A stretch of DNA of 64,000 nucleotides from Shewanella pealeana ATCC 700345 (GCF_000018285.1 NC_009901.1:3285001-3349000), one strand, 5' to 3'. Positions 47,821 through 58,134 are shown, numbered from the stretch's first letter. Notes: generated by a model from the letters alone, not told the origin. Numbers and translations: made by a program.

Positions 47821-49554
47821 CTATTTAGGTAGCGCCGCCTGATGCGCCTCGATAAAGCGCGCCATTTCAACCTCAGCTCTTTGTTGTGCACTTGCTAAGC
47901 TGTCATCCTTGCTCATCGATTCGACCACTTCGTAGTAACACTTAATTTTCGGTTCCGTACCCGATGGTCTTACTATCACTCGAGCACCGTTTTTAAGACG
48001 ATAGATCAGCACGTCACTGGCAGGGAGCGCGATATCCTCTTGTGTGCCATCGGCACTGCCCTCAAAAAAGAAGCGTTTACCTAAACTGATATCATCGGTC
48101 GATAGCACTTTATGCCCTGCGATTTCCGTCGGTGGATTCGCACGCAGATAAGCACCGATATTCGGTGTTGTTGGCTTTAATGCAATACTCACTTGAGCAT
48201 TGATGTGAAAACCATGTTCACGATAGATAGCTTCGAGACGATCCCAAATGGTTTGACCTTGACTGGCAAGTTCTGCGGTTAACTGAGCAAACGCCACCAA
48301 GGCCGATAAGCCATCTTTATCCCACACCATAGAGCCAACGGTGTAACCCAACGCCTCCTCATAGGCGAACAGGAAACGATTACTATCAGTCTCTTCACTC
48401 ATACCCACGTTGGTTAACCATTTAAAGCCGGTCAGCGTGGTTCTGCATGTCGCATTTAAGCTTTGAGCAACCTTAGATAATAAGCTTGATGACACTATGG
48501 TGGTGCAGGTTAACCGCTGATTTTCACTGGCATGAGTCAGCAGATAGTGGCCAAATAACACCCCGACCTGATCGCCGGTGAGCATCTGATAATCTCCGCT
48601 GTCAGTACGAACGGCAACGGCAAAACGGTCGGCATCGGGATCATTTGCACAAGCCAGCATGGCGCCATGTTTTTTCGCCTCAGCCATGACCATATCCATA
48701 GCGCCCTTCTCTTCCGGGTTGGGGAAATTGACCGTTGGAAAGTCACCATCAGGCTGCGCCTGCTCGGCAACCGAATACACTTTTGTAAACCCCGCATCCT
48801 TTAATACATCAAGTGCCATCTGATTTCCCACACCATGCATGGCGGTATAGGCTAAGCTCACAGCTTCTGGTTGAGTATGATTCTGCAGCACTGGAGCCAG
48901 CTTCACACCTTGACGATATGCATCATAAAAATCCTCTTCCAGCATCACTAACTGACCCGAGGCTTTTGCTTGTGGCATCTCCAGTAATGGGATCACTTGG
49001 GTAGCAGCTTTATCGATACAGGCGGCAATACCACTGTCGTGGGGAGGAATGATCTGCGCGCCATTGCCCCAATAGACTTTATAGCCGTTATATTGTGGCG
49101 GGTTGTGACTTGCGGTGACAACAATCCCTGCTGCGGTACCTAAATGCAGCACACCAAAAGCCACCAGCGGCGTTGCAGCAACATTTGCTGTAAGGTAAAC
49201 CTTTATTCCCATTGCCGTTAATACACTGGCTGCGTCATGGGCAAACTGTTTCGAGTCATGGCGACCATCATAACCAATCACCACGCCGCGGGTAGCCACA
49301 TCGCTAATTTGTGCTTTTAGATACGCACCTAAGCCTGCAGATGTTTGCTGCACAACTAATCGATTCATTCGAGTCGGACCAGCGCCAACCACACCACGTA
49401 ACCCTGCGGTACCAAATGCGAGTCGCCCCGCAAAACGCCCTTCAAGTTCAGCGCTATCACCGGAATTCAGCAGAGTTTGTAGCTGCTGTCGCATTAAAGG
49501 GTCTGGGTCGCTAGCCATCCAATGTTTGACTCTCAATGCTAATTGGGTATCCAT
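47821..49554 (-). CDS. Phosphohexomutase (phosphoglucomutase/phosphomannomutase)
   Basis: A 577-aa enzyme of the alpha-D-phosphohexomutase superfamily. The phosphoserine is S149 in TASHNPPQYNGYKV. The magnesium site is DPDADR in CANDPDADRFAV. The substrate loop is EEALGYTVG and the phosphate loop is RPSGTEPKIK. The N-terminus has FGTAGLRGVVGAGPTRMN, typical of the larger PGM2-like proteins that act on glucose-1-phosphate or phosphopentoses. ATG 49554 has GGAGCGAG just upstream. Which sugar it prefers cannot be read from the sequence. Confidence 0.9.
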   Translation of the reverse strand: MDTQLALRVKHWMASDPDPLMRQQLQTLLNSGDSAELEGRFAGRLAFGTAGLRGVVGAGPTRMNRLVVQQTSAGLGAYLKAQISDVATRGVVIGYDGRHDSKQFAHDAASVLTAMGIKVYLTANVAATPLVAFGVLHLGTAAGIVVTASHNPPQYNGYKVYWGNGAQIIPPHDSGIAACIDKAATQVIPLLEMPQAKASGQLVMLEEDFYDAYRQGVKLAPVLQNHTQPEAVSLAYTAMHGVGNQMALDVLKDAGFTKVYSVAEQAQPDGDFPTVNFPNPEEKGAMDMVMAEAKKHGAMLACANDPDADRFAVAVRTDSGDYQMLTGDQVGVLFGHYLLTHASENQRLTCTTIVSSSLLSKVAQSLNATCRTTLTGFKWLTNVGMSEETDSNRFLFAYEEALGYTVGSMVWDKDGLSALVAFAQLTAELASQGQTIWDRLEAIYREHGFHINAQVSIALKPTTPNIGAYLRANPPTEIAGHKVLSTDDISLGKRFFFEGSADGTQEDIALPASDVLIYRLKNGARVIVRPSGTEPKIKCYYEVVESMSKDDSLASAQQRAEVEMARFIEAHQAALPK

Positions 49555-49850
49555 AACTCGCTCCATTTACTGTCGATGAGGTAATGCCCGCTAAAGAATA
49601 AACAACCGATCGCAGCACATTACTAAGATTGAACCTGACTAAACACTTAAATTAAACATTAAGCCTAGCAGTTAGCTTGAACAAGACAATTTGCATTAAA
49701 TTTTCATCACATTTTAACGTCATTGATCTGCGCTGATAAACATCAATAGGCCTATTCTGAATTAAGTTATCCATAACCATGAGCCAAACGTTCGCTAATC
49801 GTGTAAAATTACCAACTTGCTTAACAACATCTTGCTACGAAAATATAATC

Positions 49851-50696
49851 ATGACCCCGTTGAAAATTGAAACTCATATCAAAGTGCATTCTAGTGATAC
49901 CGATGCAGCAAGTCTGCTCGCAGAAGAAACGGGCTTATCCAAACAAGCTATCAAGCAAGCGATGCAAAAAGGGGCTGTTTGGCATGGCCATGGTAAGCAA
50001 ACCAACCGACTTCGCCGCGCAAAAAAAGCCTTAAAGGTTGGGGATGAACTACACCTTTACTACAACCAAGCCGTATTAGATGAAACGGTAACCGATGCAG
50101 AGCTGTTGTTCGATGAGGAGCAATATAGTGTCTGGTACAAGCCTTTTGGTATGCGTTGTCAGGGCTCGAAGTGGAGCGATCACACTACCATAAATCGCTT
50201 TATAGAAACTCAGCTAACCCCGCCACGTAATGCTTATATTATTCATCGACTCGACTTGGCGGCGACAGGCCTTATCGTACTGGGACACACTAAGAAGGTA
50301 ACTGCTGCTATCGCCCAACTGTTTGAGACCCGTGCATTAGATAAGTTTTATCAGGTGATTGTTGAAGGTAAGTTTCCTGAAGGTCAGGTGACAATTAACA
50401 CTGATGTCGATAATAAAAAAGCCTTATCCCATGCCCATATCCTGGAGTACAACAGCGAGCTTAACCAGTCGAAAGTACAAGTAAAAATTGAGTCTGGGCG
50501 CAAGCATCAAATTCGAATTCATATGGCTAGTCTTGGTCATCCGGTTATTGGTGATCGGCAACATGGCAATGGCAGCGATCTTACGCCTAATCTGCAGCTC
50601 ACCTCCTGCCATTTAAGCTTTGTCTGCCCTGTTACCGGTGAAGATAAGGTGTTTGAACTACCGCAAAGCTACCGACCTGAGTTTCAAGTACGCTAA
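49851..50696 (+). CDS. RluA-family pseudouridine synthase
   Basis: A 281-aa RNA pseudouridine synthase. The catalytic aspartate is in HRLDLAATGLIVLG, and the motifs YKPFGMRCQG and GRKHQIRIHMASLGHPVIGD are typical of the RluA/TruC family. An N-terminal S4-like domain (about 10-70) holds SLLAEETGLSKQAIKQAM. The start was set at ATG 49851; an earlier in-frame ATG at 49779 has no better site and the added residues look like leader. Target site on RNA unknown. Confidence 0.85.
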   Translation: MTPLKIETHIKVHSSDTDAASLLAEETGLSKQAIKQAMQKGAVWHGHGKQTNRLRRAKKALKVGDELHLYYNQAVLDETVTDAELLFDEEQYSVWYKPFGMRCQGSKWSDHTTINRFIETQLTPPRNAYIIHRLDLAATGLIVLGHTKKVTAAIAQLFETRALDKFYQVIVEGKFPEGQVTINTDVDNKKALSHAHILEYNSELNQSKVQVKIESGRKHQIRIHMASLGHPVIGDRQHGNGSDLTPNLQLTSCHLSFVCPVTGEDKVFELPQSYRPEFQVR

Positions 50697-50718
50697 TATC
50701 TACGAGTAAGCGATAAAC

Positions 50719-50742
50719 AAAAGCCCACAAACGTGGGCTTCA
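50719..50742. terminator. Bidirectional terminator
   Basis: Stem AAGCCCAC / GTGGGCTT with AAAC loop (50721-50740). On the minus strand Ts follow, so it serves cytochrome b561. Confidence 0.75.
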
Positions 50743-50784
50743 TATTATCCGTCTCAAGAGGCCACTGTTTTATACAAAAAAGAT

Positions 50785-51525
50785 TTAATTATCTACTGGT
50801 TTGTCTTTAAGTCGTTTCTTACCAGAAAACATAGCAGAAACAATACCAGGCTGGTGCTTAAGCTCCGCAATAACCACACCAAGAATATGGATAAGAATCA
50901 GCAGCATTAATAGATAAGAACCATAGATATGCACCTTGCCCGCTAAACTCTTATAGGGCTTTAACTGGGCGACTTTTTCTTGGTTAACCCCTGTATCATC
51001 ATAGGGTTTTAGCGTGACAGCTTCTACGCCATCGGCAGCAATATAGCTAGTGATTGTCGAGCCAAACGGCGGATAAAAGACATCGGTTCCTGCTCTGAAT
51101 AATCCCGTTGCAGCTATCACAATTAGCAGCACAAATATCGCGCTAACAGCAAGCTTACCTAGTGGGTTATGTCCTAAATACTGTGGATTACCGCCAGACT
51201 TTAATGCTTGACTATAATCGCGAGCCGCACTAATACTGGGCAAAATATGAGAGAGTCTGGCAAAACCACTGCCTATAAAGCCCCATAACAAGCGCACAAA
51301 CAGATTAATAACAAAAAGGTAGCCTATGACAATATGCACCTCTTTAAGTTTAATCTTAGCTGCTAAACCACTTATTCCAAGCTCAGCTTTAAACAGCATG
51401 ATTAATCCAATAAACATTAACCCGGTGATCAAAATAACATTAACCCAGTGGAAAATACGCACAGGTTTATCCCACACTTGGTAAATGGTTACCGCTTCAG
51501 TATTACTTTGTTGCTTCTCACTCAT
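50785..51525 (-). CDS. Cytochrome b561-type membrane subunit
   Basis: A 246-aa, four-helix dihaem cytochrome b of the Ni/Fe-hydrogenase/b561 type. Likely haem ligands are in RIFHWVNV (helix 1), KEVHIVIGYLF (helix 2), and KVHIYGSYLL and ILIHILG (helix 4). It would pass electrons from the quinone pool to a soluble partner, but no cytochrome c or hydrogenase gene is adjacent. ATG 51525 was chosen because the protein then matches relatives; the region just before it is a run of 12 Gs followed by AGTCG, so its ribosome-binding site lies in a slippage-prone tract. Confidence 0.87.
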   Translation of the reverse strand: MSEKQQSNTEAVTIYQVWDKPVRIFHWVNVILITGLMFIGLIMLFKAELGISGLAAKIKLKEVHIVIGYLFVINLFVRLLWGFIGSGFARLSHILPSISAARDYSQALKSGGNPQYLGHNPLGKLAVSAIFVLLIVIAATGLFRAGTDVFYPPFGSTITSYIAADGVEAVTLKPYDDTGVNQEKVAQLKPYKSLAGKVHIYGSYLLMLLILIHILGVVIAELKHQPGIVSAMFSGKKRLKDKPVDN

Positions 51526-51545
51526 CGACTCCCCCCCCCCCCGAA
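51526..51545 (-). promoter_or_regulatory. 12-G homopolymer in the b561 ribosome-binding region
   Basis: The plus strand has 12 Cs at 51531-51542. Read in the gene's direction this is 12 Gs, then AGTCG and the ATG. GGGGAG is the best Shine-Dalgarno match. A change of one or two Gs would alter spacing. Confidence 0.75.
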
Positions 51546-51731
51546 AATCTTGGTTTACCCACATATGCATAGCTTCAAACTAGTATTGTTATGATACGCC
51601 TTTAAACTGTTTTTTCAGTAAATTAAAGTTTATGCATATAAATGAAGAATAACAGACCCCATACATCATGACGCACTAATTTAGTAAATCGCCAGTAGCA
51701 ATATTTTATCGTGATACTCTGTAACTAGCGC

Positions 51732-52397
51732 TTATTCAGCCTTAAAAATAACAGGGACATCATTAGCCGACCATAATGGAAATTTCGCCATCACCTTACT
51801 AAACATTAGGCTTTGCAAATAACCATTTAGCCAGTTTCTAACTTTTGGATATGGCGAGTTTAAATACCATTGACGCTCGACTCGAGCGAGTTGACGAATA
51901 AACGGGATAATAGCTAGATCCGCAAGACTTGGATTGTCAGAAAATAAATATCGATGTTGAAGCAACCTTTGTTCAAGCAGTTGCAAGTATTGCTCGCAGG
52001 CCTCACGGCACTCCTGCAGGCTTTCATCATGATAACGCTTTGCGCTGCGATAGATCTCTAGTGAACTTATAAACTCCTCGTCAAACAATTTTATAAGCCT
52101 CAACATCTGTTGCTGCTTATTGCTATTGTCGCTAATAAGGTAATTATCAGGATCGTGAGTGCCAAACGCCCAGCGCATTATCTCTAAGCTCTGCTCAAAT
52201 ACCTCACCATTAGGTAACACCAGAACTGGCACGGTCCCCTTCGGCGAAGCCGTTAAAAACTCGACAGGCTTGCTATCTAAGCACAACTCTCGTAACTGTA
52301 CTGCTTGACCCGATTGGTAAATTGCCATTCTTGCCCGCATCGCATAGGGGCAATTTCGTAGAGAATAAAGCACGGGGTTGATTGATTCAGCACTCAT
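51732..52397 (-). CDS. Glutathione S-transferase family protein
   Basis: A 221-aa soluble enzyme. The thioredoxin-like N-terminal domain has the cysteine motif RNCPYAMRARMAI with C16, and PKGTVPVLVLPNGEVFEQS (cis-proline and glutathione contacts). The helical C-terminal domain follows. The CPYA form suggests an Omega-like or glutaredoxin-type GST that acts in thiol transfer. It lies alone, 160 bp downstream of b561 in reading order upstream. Confidence 0.87.
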   Translation of the reverse strand: MSAESINPVLYSLRNCPYAMRARMAIYQSGQAVQLRELCLDSKPVEFLTASPKGTVPVLVLPNGEVFEQSLEIMRWAFGTHDPDNYLISDNSNKQQQMLRLIKLFDEEFISSLEIYRSAKRYHDESLQECREACEQYLQLLEQRLLQHRYLFSDNPSLADLAIIPFIRQLARVERQWYLNSPYPKVRNWLNGYLQSLMFSKVMAKFPLWSANDVPVIFKAE

Positions 52398-52601
52398 GAA
52401 GACTATAGCCCTATCAACAAAGGTAAAAATTAAGTTTAAATCAATACCTACCGAGTAATCTGTCCAGTATTGGCTAACTTGTGTTTTACTGATGATAACC
52501 GTAGAGTGACTTCATAATAAGTATTAACGGCTAAATCACTTAGTTACGCTGATTTATTAGCCTACAGTGCAACATTTTAATAATAGTTAGAGAGAGGTAT
52601 C

Positions 52602-53450
52602 GTGGATAAGCTCAATATCGCAGTGGAATTTTTGTTAGAGCATAAACTGTTATTAACGATATTAATCATTGTTCTTATTTCGATGATTAAGCGCTTAGTT
52701 ATCTCTCAAATCCGCGGTGATGTGGCGTTTTTAACAGAAGTTCAGCGAAAATGGATGTCACGCACTAAGAACGGAACCTTTCTTTTAATCATAGTTATCC
52801 TGTTTATGCTATGGCAGACGGAGATCAGTAAATTTGCCCTATCCGTTACCGCTATCGCTATTGCGTTCGTTGTCGCATCGAAGGAGATTATTCTCTGCTT
52901 TACCGGCTCGATTCAACGAGCCAGCTCACGCTCATTTGTCATTGGCGACTGGATTGAAGTCGGCAAAATTTGTGGTGAAGTGATTGAACACAACTTAATG
53001 GCAACCGTTATTCAAGAGATTGATCTGCACCATGGTCAGTATCACTTCACCGGAAAAACCGCGACCCTACCTAACAGTATGTTCTTTAGCTATGCCGTTA
53101 AAAACCTTAACTTCATGAAGCGCTATGTCTACCATGACTTTCAAATTACTGTGGTTGAGTTTGTTAATCTATATCCACTGTTCCCTGAATTATATGAGAA
53201 GATTGAGGCTCACTGTGAAGAGTTCAGTGAAGTCGCCAAGCGCTATAACAGCGTGATAGAAAAACATGCTGGGGTGGATTTACCTGGAGCAGAACCGCAT
53301 ATCCACATTACCAGTGGCATCAACGGTGAGCAGTTTGTACACATCATGATTTTCTGCCCCACTGAACAGGCGATACACCTAGAGCAGCTTATTCGTGAAG
53401 ACTTTATGATTGCCTACCATGAGGCGTTTGGTAAAGATAGATTGCTCTAA
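52602..53450 (+). CDS. Mechanosensitive channel-like protein (MscS family)
   Basis: A 282-aa membrane protein starting at GTG 52602, with GAGAGAGG upstream. Two or three N-terminal helices (about 14-36, 62-85 and 88-108) are followed by an MscS-type beta domain (SRSFVIGDWIEVGKICGEVIEHNLMATVI; ATLPNSMFFSYAVKNLNF) and a C-terminal region. It may release solutes on osmotic shock. It is shorter than MscM-type proteins. Confidence 0.87.
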   Translation: MDKLNIAVEFLLEHKLLLTILIIVLISMIKRLVISQIRGDVAFLTEVQRKWMSRTKNGTFLLIIVILFMLWQTEISKFALSVTAIAIAFVVASKEIILCFTGSIQRASSRSFVIGDWIEVGKICGEVIEHNLMATVIQEIDLHHGQYHFTGKTATLPNSMFFSYAVKNLNFMKRYVYHDFQITVVEFVNLYPLFPELYEKIEAHCEEFSEVAKRYNSVIEKHAGVDLPGAEPHIHITSGINGEQFVHIMIFCPTEQAIHLEQLIREDFMIAYHEAFGKDRLL

Positions 53451-53468
53451 AAGCTATAATCCCTTGGA

Positions 53469-53495
53469 AAACGCAGCGGTGCTATGCTGCGTTTA
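53469..53495 (+). terminator. Terminator of the mechanosensitive channel gene
   Basis: Stem AAACGCAGC / GCTGCGTTT with an 8-nt loop, then TATTT. Confidence 0.8.
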
Positions 53496-53525
53496 TTTCA
53501 TATCAACAAATACTTATCAGCTTTA

Positions 53526-53975
53526 TCAGTCCAACTTCACCCACAACTCTTGCTCTTTCAGTTCGCCATTTTCAGTGCGCTCTGTACGCCACTCTTTCCC
53601 GTCTATGACATAAGTAAAGGCGAAGGACTCTCCAGCTTTGACACCAAATGAGTTCAAATGCGGATATTCAATATAGTCGGCAGCGCTATATTGATAATAG
53701 CCCGTGGCAGCTGCCCAAAACTCAAGTTCAGGCTTTGCCTCTGAACCAATATTTTTCATTGTGGTGAAACTAAAATGATTAGCGGAGATCACCTTGATTG
53801 CGCTGAGCTTTAAGTCTGCGTATTCAACCCATTGGCCCTTACCATCTAGATACTTGCCGGAAATTAACTTCCAGCTACCAATGAATGGGTTCGCCTTCTC
53901 GGCAGCCTTCAAGGGAGTGCAAATCACAACAAACGCCACGAAAATCTGACTTAATAATACCAAAAATGACTTCAT
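53526..53975 (-). CDS. Lipocalin-like secreted protein
   Basis: A 149-aa protein. ATG 53975 has GGAGGAGTT just upstream. The signal ends near LKAAEKANP. The start of the mature part, NPFIGSWKLISGKYLDGKG, has the GxW motif of lipocalin-like proteins, and a beta-barrel strand pattern follows to the end. Its ligand is unknown. Confidence 0.75.
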   Translation of the reverse strand: MKSFLVLLSQIFVAFVVICTPLKAAEKANPFIGSWKLISGKYLDGKGQWVEYADLKLSAIKVISANHFSFTTMKNIGSEAKPELEFWAAATGYYQYSAADYIEYPHLNSFGVKAGESFAFTYVIDGKEWRTERTENGELKEQELWVKLD

Positions 53976-54024
53976 AACTCCTCCATGAACCTCAATGCTT
54001 TTTAATATCCACTCATATAGCAAA

Positions 54025-54156
54025 TTAATCGTAAACTTCATCTATCCCATCAAGACTCACCCAGTCATAACACCGTGTTTGATAGACCGATACACGCATA
54101 GGTTCGCCCACAACCACTACAGAGAGTTGACCGCAGTTACAACTTGCTTTAGCCAT
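54025..54156 (-). pseudogene. Remnant of a GFA-family (glutathione-dependent formaldehyde-activating-like) gene
   Basis: A 43-codon frame, ATG 54156 to TAA 54025-54027, with AGGA at 54163-54166 upstream. It begins MAKASCNCGQLSVVVVGEPM, the N-terminal zinc-binding CxCG motif of GFA-family proteins, then RVSVYQTRCYDW, where family members have a CHC...C motif. Full proteins are about 130 aa. The frame ends after 43 residues, so it is a truncated remnant. Confidence 0.6.
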
Positions 54157-54207
54157 AATATATCCTTATATCAGTCAGTTGATAAACAAATCTTATTTTT
54201 CCCATAA

Positions 54208-54235
54208 AAAAACAGCAAATATATTGCTGTTTTTT
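54208..54235. terminator. Bidirectional terminator downstream of oleD
   Basis: Stem AAAAACAGCAA / TTGCTGTTTTT with ATATA loop, A-run before and Ts after, so it works for either strand. Confidence 0.87.
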
Positions 54236-54270
54236 ACGTCCATGAGTTGTGAGTATTAACCTAGTCAGCT

Positions 54271-55413
54271 TTATTGTAAAGACGCCTTAAGCTGCTCCAT
54301 CCCTTCGTCAATACTGACTAAAGCCTGATACCCTAGATCCCGCTTAGCCGCGCTAATATCGAAATAATGGCTAGTGGAAAGCTGTCTGGCGACAAAGCGA
54401 GTCATGATAGGCTCATCTTTTTTACCCAGCAAAGCGTAAATAGACTCTAGTATACATCCGGCGGCGTAGGCAAGATTAGTCGGTACTCGCTTAGTCACTG
54501 GCGGCAAATTTTTACAAGCAAGAATGTTATTAAGCATGGTCGCCATCGTAATCGGTTCATCGTTACTCAAGTAATACGCCTTACCCGCGCAAGCAGCCTG
54601 ATTAGCATTCTTATCTTCAACCTGTCCTTTACTCACTCCATTACTCAGTGTAAGTGCCGCCAAGATATGAGCATAGGCGGCATTACCCACATAGATGGTA
54701 TCGACAAGCTTATCTTCACTTCCTACTAGCTTGAGCCTGCCCGCCTCGGCGCGCTCAAGCACTCGTGGCACAAGATGAGGATCATTTGGCCCCCAAATAA
54801 GATGTGGTCTTAACGCCGTGGTGCCCAACAGTTTGCCATTAGCTAGCATAGCGCCGTTAGCCGCTAGCATCATCTGCTCGGCAATCGCCTTTGACTCACC
54901 GTAATAATTAAGAAACTGCTCTGCATATGGCGCAGACTCGTCATTGCCCACTTCATCCACACCGGCAAAGGTGACGCTCGGTGTACTGGTATAAACTAGG
55001 CGCTCAATATTGCATGCCTTACAGGCCTCAATGATGTGACGAGCTCCATCGACATTGGGGGAGAAGTAACTCTTCTTGCTGCCCCAAACCCCGGCTTTCG
55101 ATGCCACATGAAACACCAGATCACAGCCTTGCATAGCACCAAGCAACGCGCGTTCATCGGCAATATCCCCTTTAACCATTTCAACGCCCATGGCGCTCAA
55201 TGCTGGGTAGTCACCGCGAGCAAAGCCTATGACCTCGATGCCAGCAGCGAGTAGTCGCTCACAGATAGCTTTACCTAAAAAGCCTCCTGCGCCGGTTACA
55301 AAGGCGCGAGTCACATCTTGCTTAAGTGCAAGCAGCGCGGCCTGCTCTTGGGGCAAGAAGTCGTCAAGCTTTGGTGTCTGCGTTGGTGGTTGACTCGTGT
55401 TAACCAATGACAA
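54271..55413 (-). CDS. oleD: OleD, NAD(P)H-dependent 2-alkyl-3-ketoalkanoate reductase
   Basis: A 380-aa short-chain dehydrogenase/reductase. It reduces the 2-alkyl-3-keto acid from OleA to the 2-alkyl-3-hydroxy acid. The nucleotide-binding loop is GAGGFLGKAI (41-50). Relevant residues include LVYTSTPSV and the catalytic YYGESKAIAEQ (YxxxK). It is the last of the ole genes, 6 bp after oleC. Confidence 0.93.
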   Translation of the reverse strand: MSLVNTSQPPTQTPKLDDFLPQEQAALLALKQDVTRAFVTGAGGFLGKAICERLLAAGIEVIGFARGDYPALSAMGVEMVKGDIADERALLGAMQGCDLVFHVASKAGVWGSKKSYFSPNVDGARHIIEACKACNIERLVYTSTPSVTFAGVDEVGNDESAPYAEQFLNYYGESKAIAEQMMLAANGAMLANGKLLGTTALRPHLIWGPNDPHLVPRVLERAEAGRLKLVGSEDKLVDTIYVGNAAYAHILAALTLSNGVSKGQVEDKNANQAACAGKAYYLSNDEPITMATMLNNILACKNLPPVTKRVPTNLAYAAGCILESIYALLGKKDEPIMTRFVARQLSTSHYFDISAAKRDLGYQALVSIDEGMEQLKASLQ

Positions 55414-55419
55414 GATGCA

Positions 55420-57141
55420 TTACTCCTTGATCTGCTTTTGTGCCCATACCGCTAACTTTTCACGGAAAATCTTCGCGTTGTGGCGGATATCGACAGGAAA
55501 ATCTGGATGAATGAGGAAGCGCTCGATACCTTGAGTCTGCAGATGCTGCTCGGCAATCGCTCTTAGCTCACCGTAAAGTACAGCCGACAACGAACAGGCA
55601 ACTGACTGCTTAAGCTCGATACAGATAAGTGGCGTGACTTTGCCCGCCACCATAACGCCCACCAAAGCACTACGCTTTACATCACTATGAGTATTAAAAA
55701 TACGCTCACAAGGAATAGAGTAATAACGTTTAGCTGGGTTATTAGTTGCCGGCAAAACATCGGCGTCGACTCTATGAGCCTTGCGGCCGCACATCCACAG
55801 CAAACCGTCATTATCGAGATAACCTAAGTCGCCCATACGGTGGCGAATACTGTCACCATCTTGAATTTTTGCCACTTGGGTTGCGCTGTCTCGCTGATAA
55901 TAGCTGCGGCTCACCATAGGACCTTTAACGACGATTTCACCGATTGAATCTACAGGCAAGCGCAAACAGTCATCCCAATGCTCAACAGGTTGTTCATCAA
56001 TCTTAATGATGGCGATATCGACTCCATCGACTGCCTTACCGACACAAATTCCGCCGCCGTTATCTGTCGCAGCCGTGGTGTCAAACAGCGCCTGACTTCC
56101 TATTTTGCTAATAGGCAGAGATTCGGTCGCACCGTAGGAGTTAAGCACCTCTACGCCATGATTAAGCATCTGACTAAAGCGTTTAATCGATGAGATGGTC
56201 GCAGGCGCTCCGGCCGAGATCACCCGCCTGATGCTACTCAGCTTGTGTTGATTGGCTTCACCTGCCGCACCAAGACGCTCAATAAGCGCCGGATTGACGA
56301 ACATATTACTGCACTGATATTTATCGATGGCGGCAAAGATAAAATCAGGATTGGCGGTAATGGGTTTACTGGCATCCATATCCGGCACGATAGATGCCAT
56401 GCCTAGAGCTGGGCCAAACAGTGAAAACAGCGGGAAGGTTGCAAGGTCGCGCTCACCAGGCTCGATGGCGTAGTCATGTTTAAGCGCGGTAATTTGCGCC
56501 TCAAATATCTTATGGGAATAGACCACACCCTTTGGCGTACCAGTACTGCCGCTGGTAAACAAGATTGCCGCCATGGCATCATCATCGAGCCACTGCATCT
56601 TAAAAGGCTTAGTTGTTGCCGAAGGATTAGCTTTCAATAGGCTTTCTAAGCTTGCCGCGCCAGTCAATGCCTGAGCAAAACCGCTGCCCCCCACATTGAT
56701 CAGATGTTTAACGCTAGACTTGCCCCAACCAAAAAGACGTCTGGCAATGTGCGCCTTGGGAATCCCGATAAAAGCGTCGGGTTTAGCCTCAATAAAACAC
56801 TGTTTAAGGTTTTTTATCCCCATGCCTGGGTCAACCAAGATTGGAATGATACCAGCCTTAAACAGCGCGAAGGTTAGGCAGAAGAAATCAATGCTAGGCG
56901 TGACCATCAATACCGCCTTCATACCAGGCGTTAAGCCGTGGTTCACTAGCGCACTGGCAAGCTCGTCACTTTTGGCGTTAAGAGTTTGAAAGTCCATCTC
57001 TTGATAATGTAAGCCACCGACTGATTTGCCATTGGCTTGCTGCACGGCGACCGCCAGCGAGTGTGGAATCGTCTGGGCAGCACTAACTAAATGACGGCAC
57101 AAATTTGCGCCGTCATTGTTTTGAATCAACTGACTTACCAT
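55420..57141 (-). CDS. oleC: OleC, beta-lactone synthetase
   Basis: A 573-aa AMP-binding enzyme that converts the 2-alkyl-3-hydroxy acid and ATP to a cis-beta-lactone. The signature [17 protein letters not shown] is at about 194-210, with [12 protein letters not shown] and [16 protein letters not shown] later. It lies 5 bp after oleB and 6 bp before oleD. Confidence 0.93.
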   Translation of the reverse strand: MVSQLIQNNDGANLCRHLVSAAQTIPHSLAVAVQQANGKSVGGLHYQEMDFQTLNAKSDELASALVNHGLTPGMKAVLMVTPSIDFFCLTFALFKAGIIPILVDPGMGIKNLKQCFIEAKPDAFIGIPKAHIARRLFGWGKSSVKHLINVGGSGFAQALTGAASLESLLKANPSATTKPFKMQWLDDDAMAAILFTSGSTGTPKGVVYSHKIFEAQITALKHDYAIEPGERDLATFPLFSLFGPALGMASIVPDMDASKPITANPDFIFAAIDKYQCSNMFVNPALIERLGAAGEANQHKLSSIRRVISAGAPATISSIKRFSQMLNHGVEVLNSYGATESLPISKIGSQALFDTTAATDNGGGICVGKAVDGVDIAIIKIDEQPVEHWDDCLRLPVDSIGEIVVKGPMVSRSYYQRDSATQVAKIQDGDSIRHRMGDLGYLDNDGLLWMCGRKAHRVDADVLPATNNPAKRYYSIPCERIFNTHSDVKRSALVGVMVAGKVTPLICIELKQSVACSLSAVLYGELRAIAEQHLQTQGIERFLIHPDFPVDIRHNAKIFREKLAVWAQKQIKE

Positions 57142-57146
57142 GGAGT

Positions 57147-58052
57147 TTAGGCTACCGATTCAGTAGGAGTTTGTTTGTCGGTTTTTGCGATAAAGGCTTG
57201 AATATGGCCAATCACTTCATCACTGGCATCTTCCAAAATATAGTGACCACAATCGGCAAACTCGTGCACCTCGGCGTGGGGCATTCTCTGCTTCCACTCA
57301 GTTAAGAAGTGCTTATCGAAGACAAAATCTTGCAGACCCCAACAGATCACTGTCGGTACATCTTGGAATTTAGATAGGCTAGCGGCGATATCAGACACCA
57401 GCTCATAGTTGCGATCGCCAGGCTTTAACGGAATATCCTGTACAAAACGCAAAGTAGAAATTCGGTTCGCCCAAGAGTTAAATGGTGCAACGTAAGCTTC
57501 GCGAATATCTTTATGCATCGGCTTACGCTTAACACCGACATAAGATGCTGCCGATGAGAATGCATTAAAACCACGCACTAACAAGGTACCCAGCATGGTA
57601 TTACGACAAATTGATAACGCCCATGGGAACGGTTTACTGACGGGTAGATGGAACGCGCCCGTATTAAGGATGACTAAGCGCTTTATGCGCTCAGGGTAAC
57701 GCGCAGCATACCCCATACCTATCATGCCGCCCCAGTCGTGTACCACTAGGGTGATGTTTTCTTTCACATCTAAGTGCTCGAGTAAAGCTTCTAGATCATC
57801 GATACGGTTTTTAAGGGTATAGTCGTAGCCACTGTCATCGGGCTTATCTGATAAGCCACAACCAATGTGGTCAGGTACGATACACTGATGCTTGTCGCTT
57901 AAGGCACTAATAAGGTTACGGTAATAAAAAGACCAACTAGGGTTACCGTGAACCATGACCACAGGCTCACCTTGGCCTTCGTTCACATACTGTAGCTTGT
58001 TGCCATTTCTGTCTAAATAGTTGCGCTTAAATGGGTGCAGGGTGTCTAGCAT
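57147..58052 (-). CDS. oleB: OleB, beta-lactone decarboxylase (alpha/beta hydrolase)
   Basis: A 301-aa haloalkane-dehalogenase-like hydrolase that removes CO2 from the beta-lactone to give the cis-olefin. The nucleophile is D106 in [25 protein letters not shown] is the oxyanion loop. A late [11 protein letters not shown] carries the catalytic histidine. ATG 58052 has AGGAAAC upstream. It starts 91 bp after oleA across a terminator-like hairpin. Confidence 0.92.
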   Translation of the reverse strand: MLDTLHPFKRNYLDRNGNKLQYVNEGQGEPVVMVHGNPSWSFYYRNLISALSDKHQCIVPDHIGCGLSDKPDDSGYDYTLKNRIDDLEALLEHLDVKENITLVVHDWGGMIGMGYAARYPERIKRLVILNTGAFHLPVSKPFPWALSICRNTMLGTLLVRGFNAFSSAASYVGVKRKPMHKDIREAYVAPFNSWANRISTLRFVQDIPLKPGDRNYELVSDIAASLSKFQDVPTVICWGLQDFVFDKHFLTEWKQRMPHAEVHEFADCGHYILEDASDEVIGHIQAFIAKTDKQTPTESVA

Positions 58053-58105
58053 GACGTTTCCTATCATTCTTATACTTTAAGGTGTAACTGAGTTAGCCGA
58101 GTCAA

Positions 58106-58134
58106 TTAAAAAGCCTACGTGTTAAACGTAGGCT
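58106..58134 (-). terminator. Terminator-like hairpin between oleA and oleB
   Basis: Stem AGCCTACG / CGTAGGCT with a 7-nt loop; read on the minus strand it is followed by TTTTTAATT. It should reduce transcription of oleBCD relative to oleA. Confidence 0.85.

Noticed and set aside
53995-54207. 70-aa plus-strand protein
   Set aside because: Lies opposite the GFA remnant and has no ribosome-binding site.
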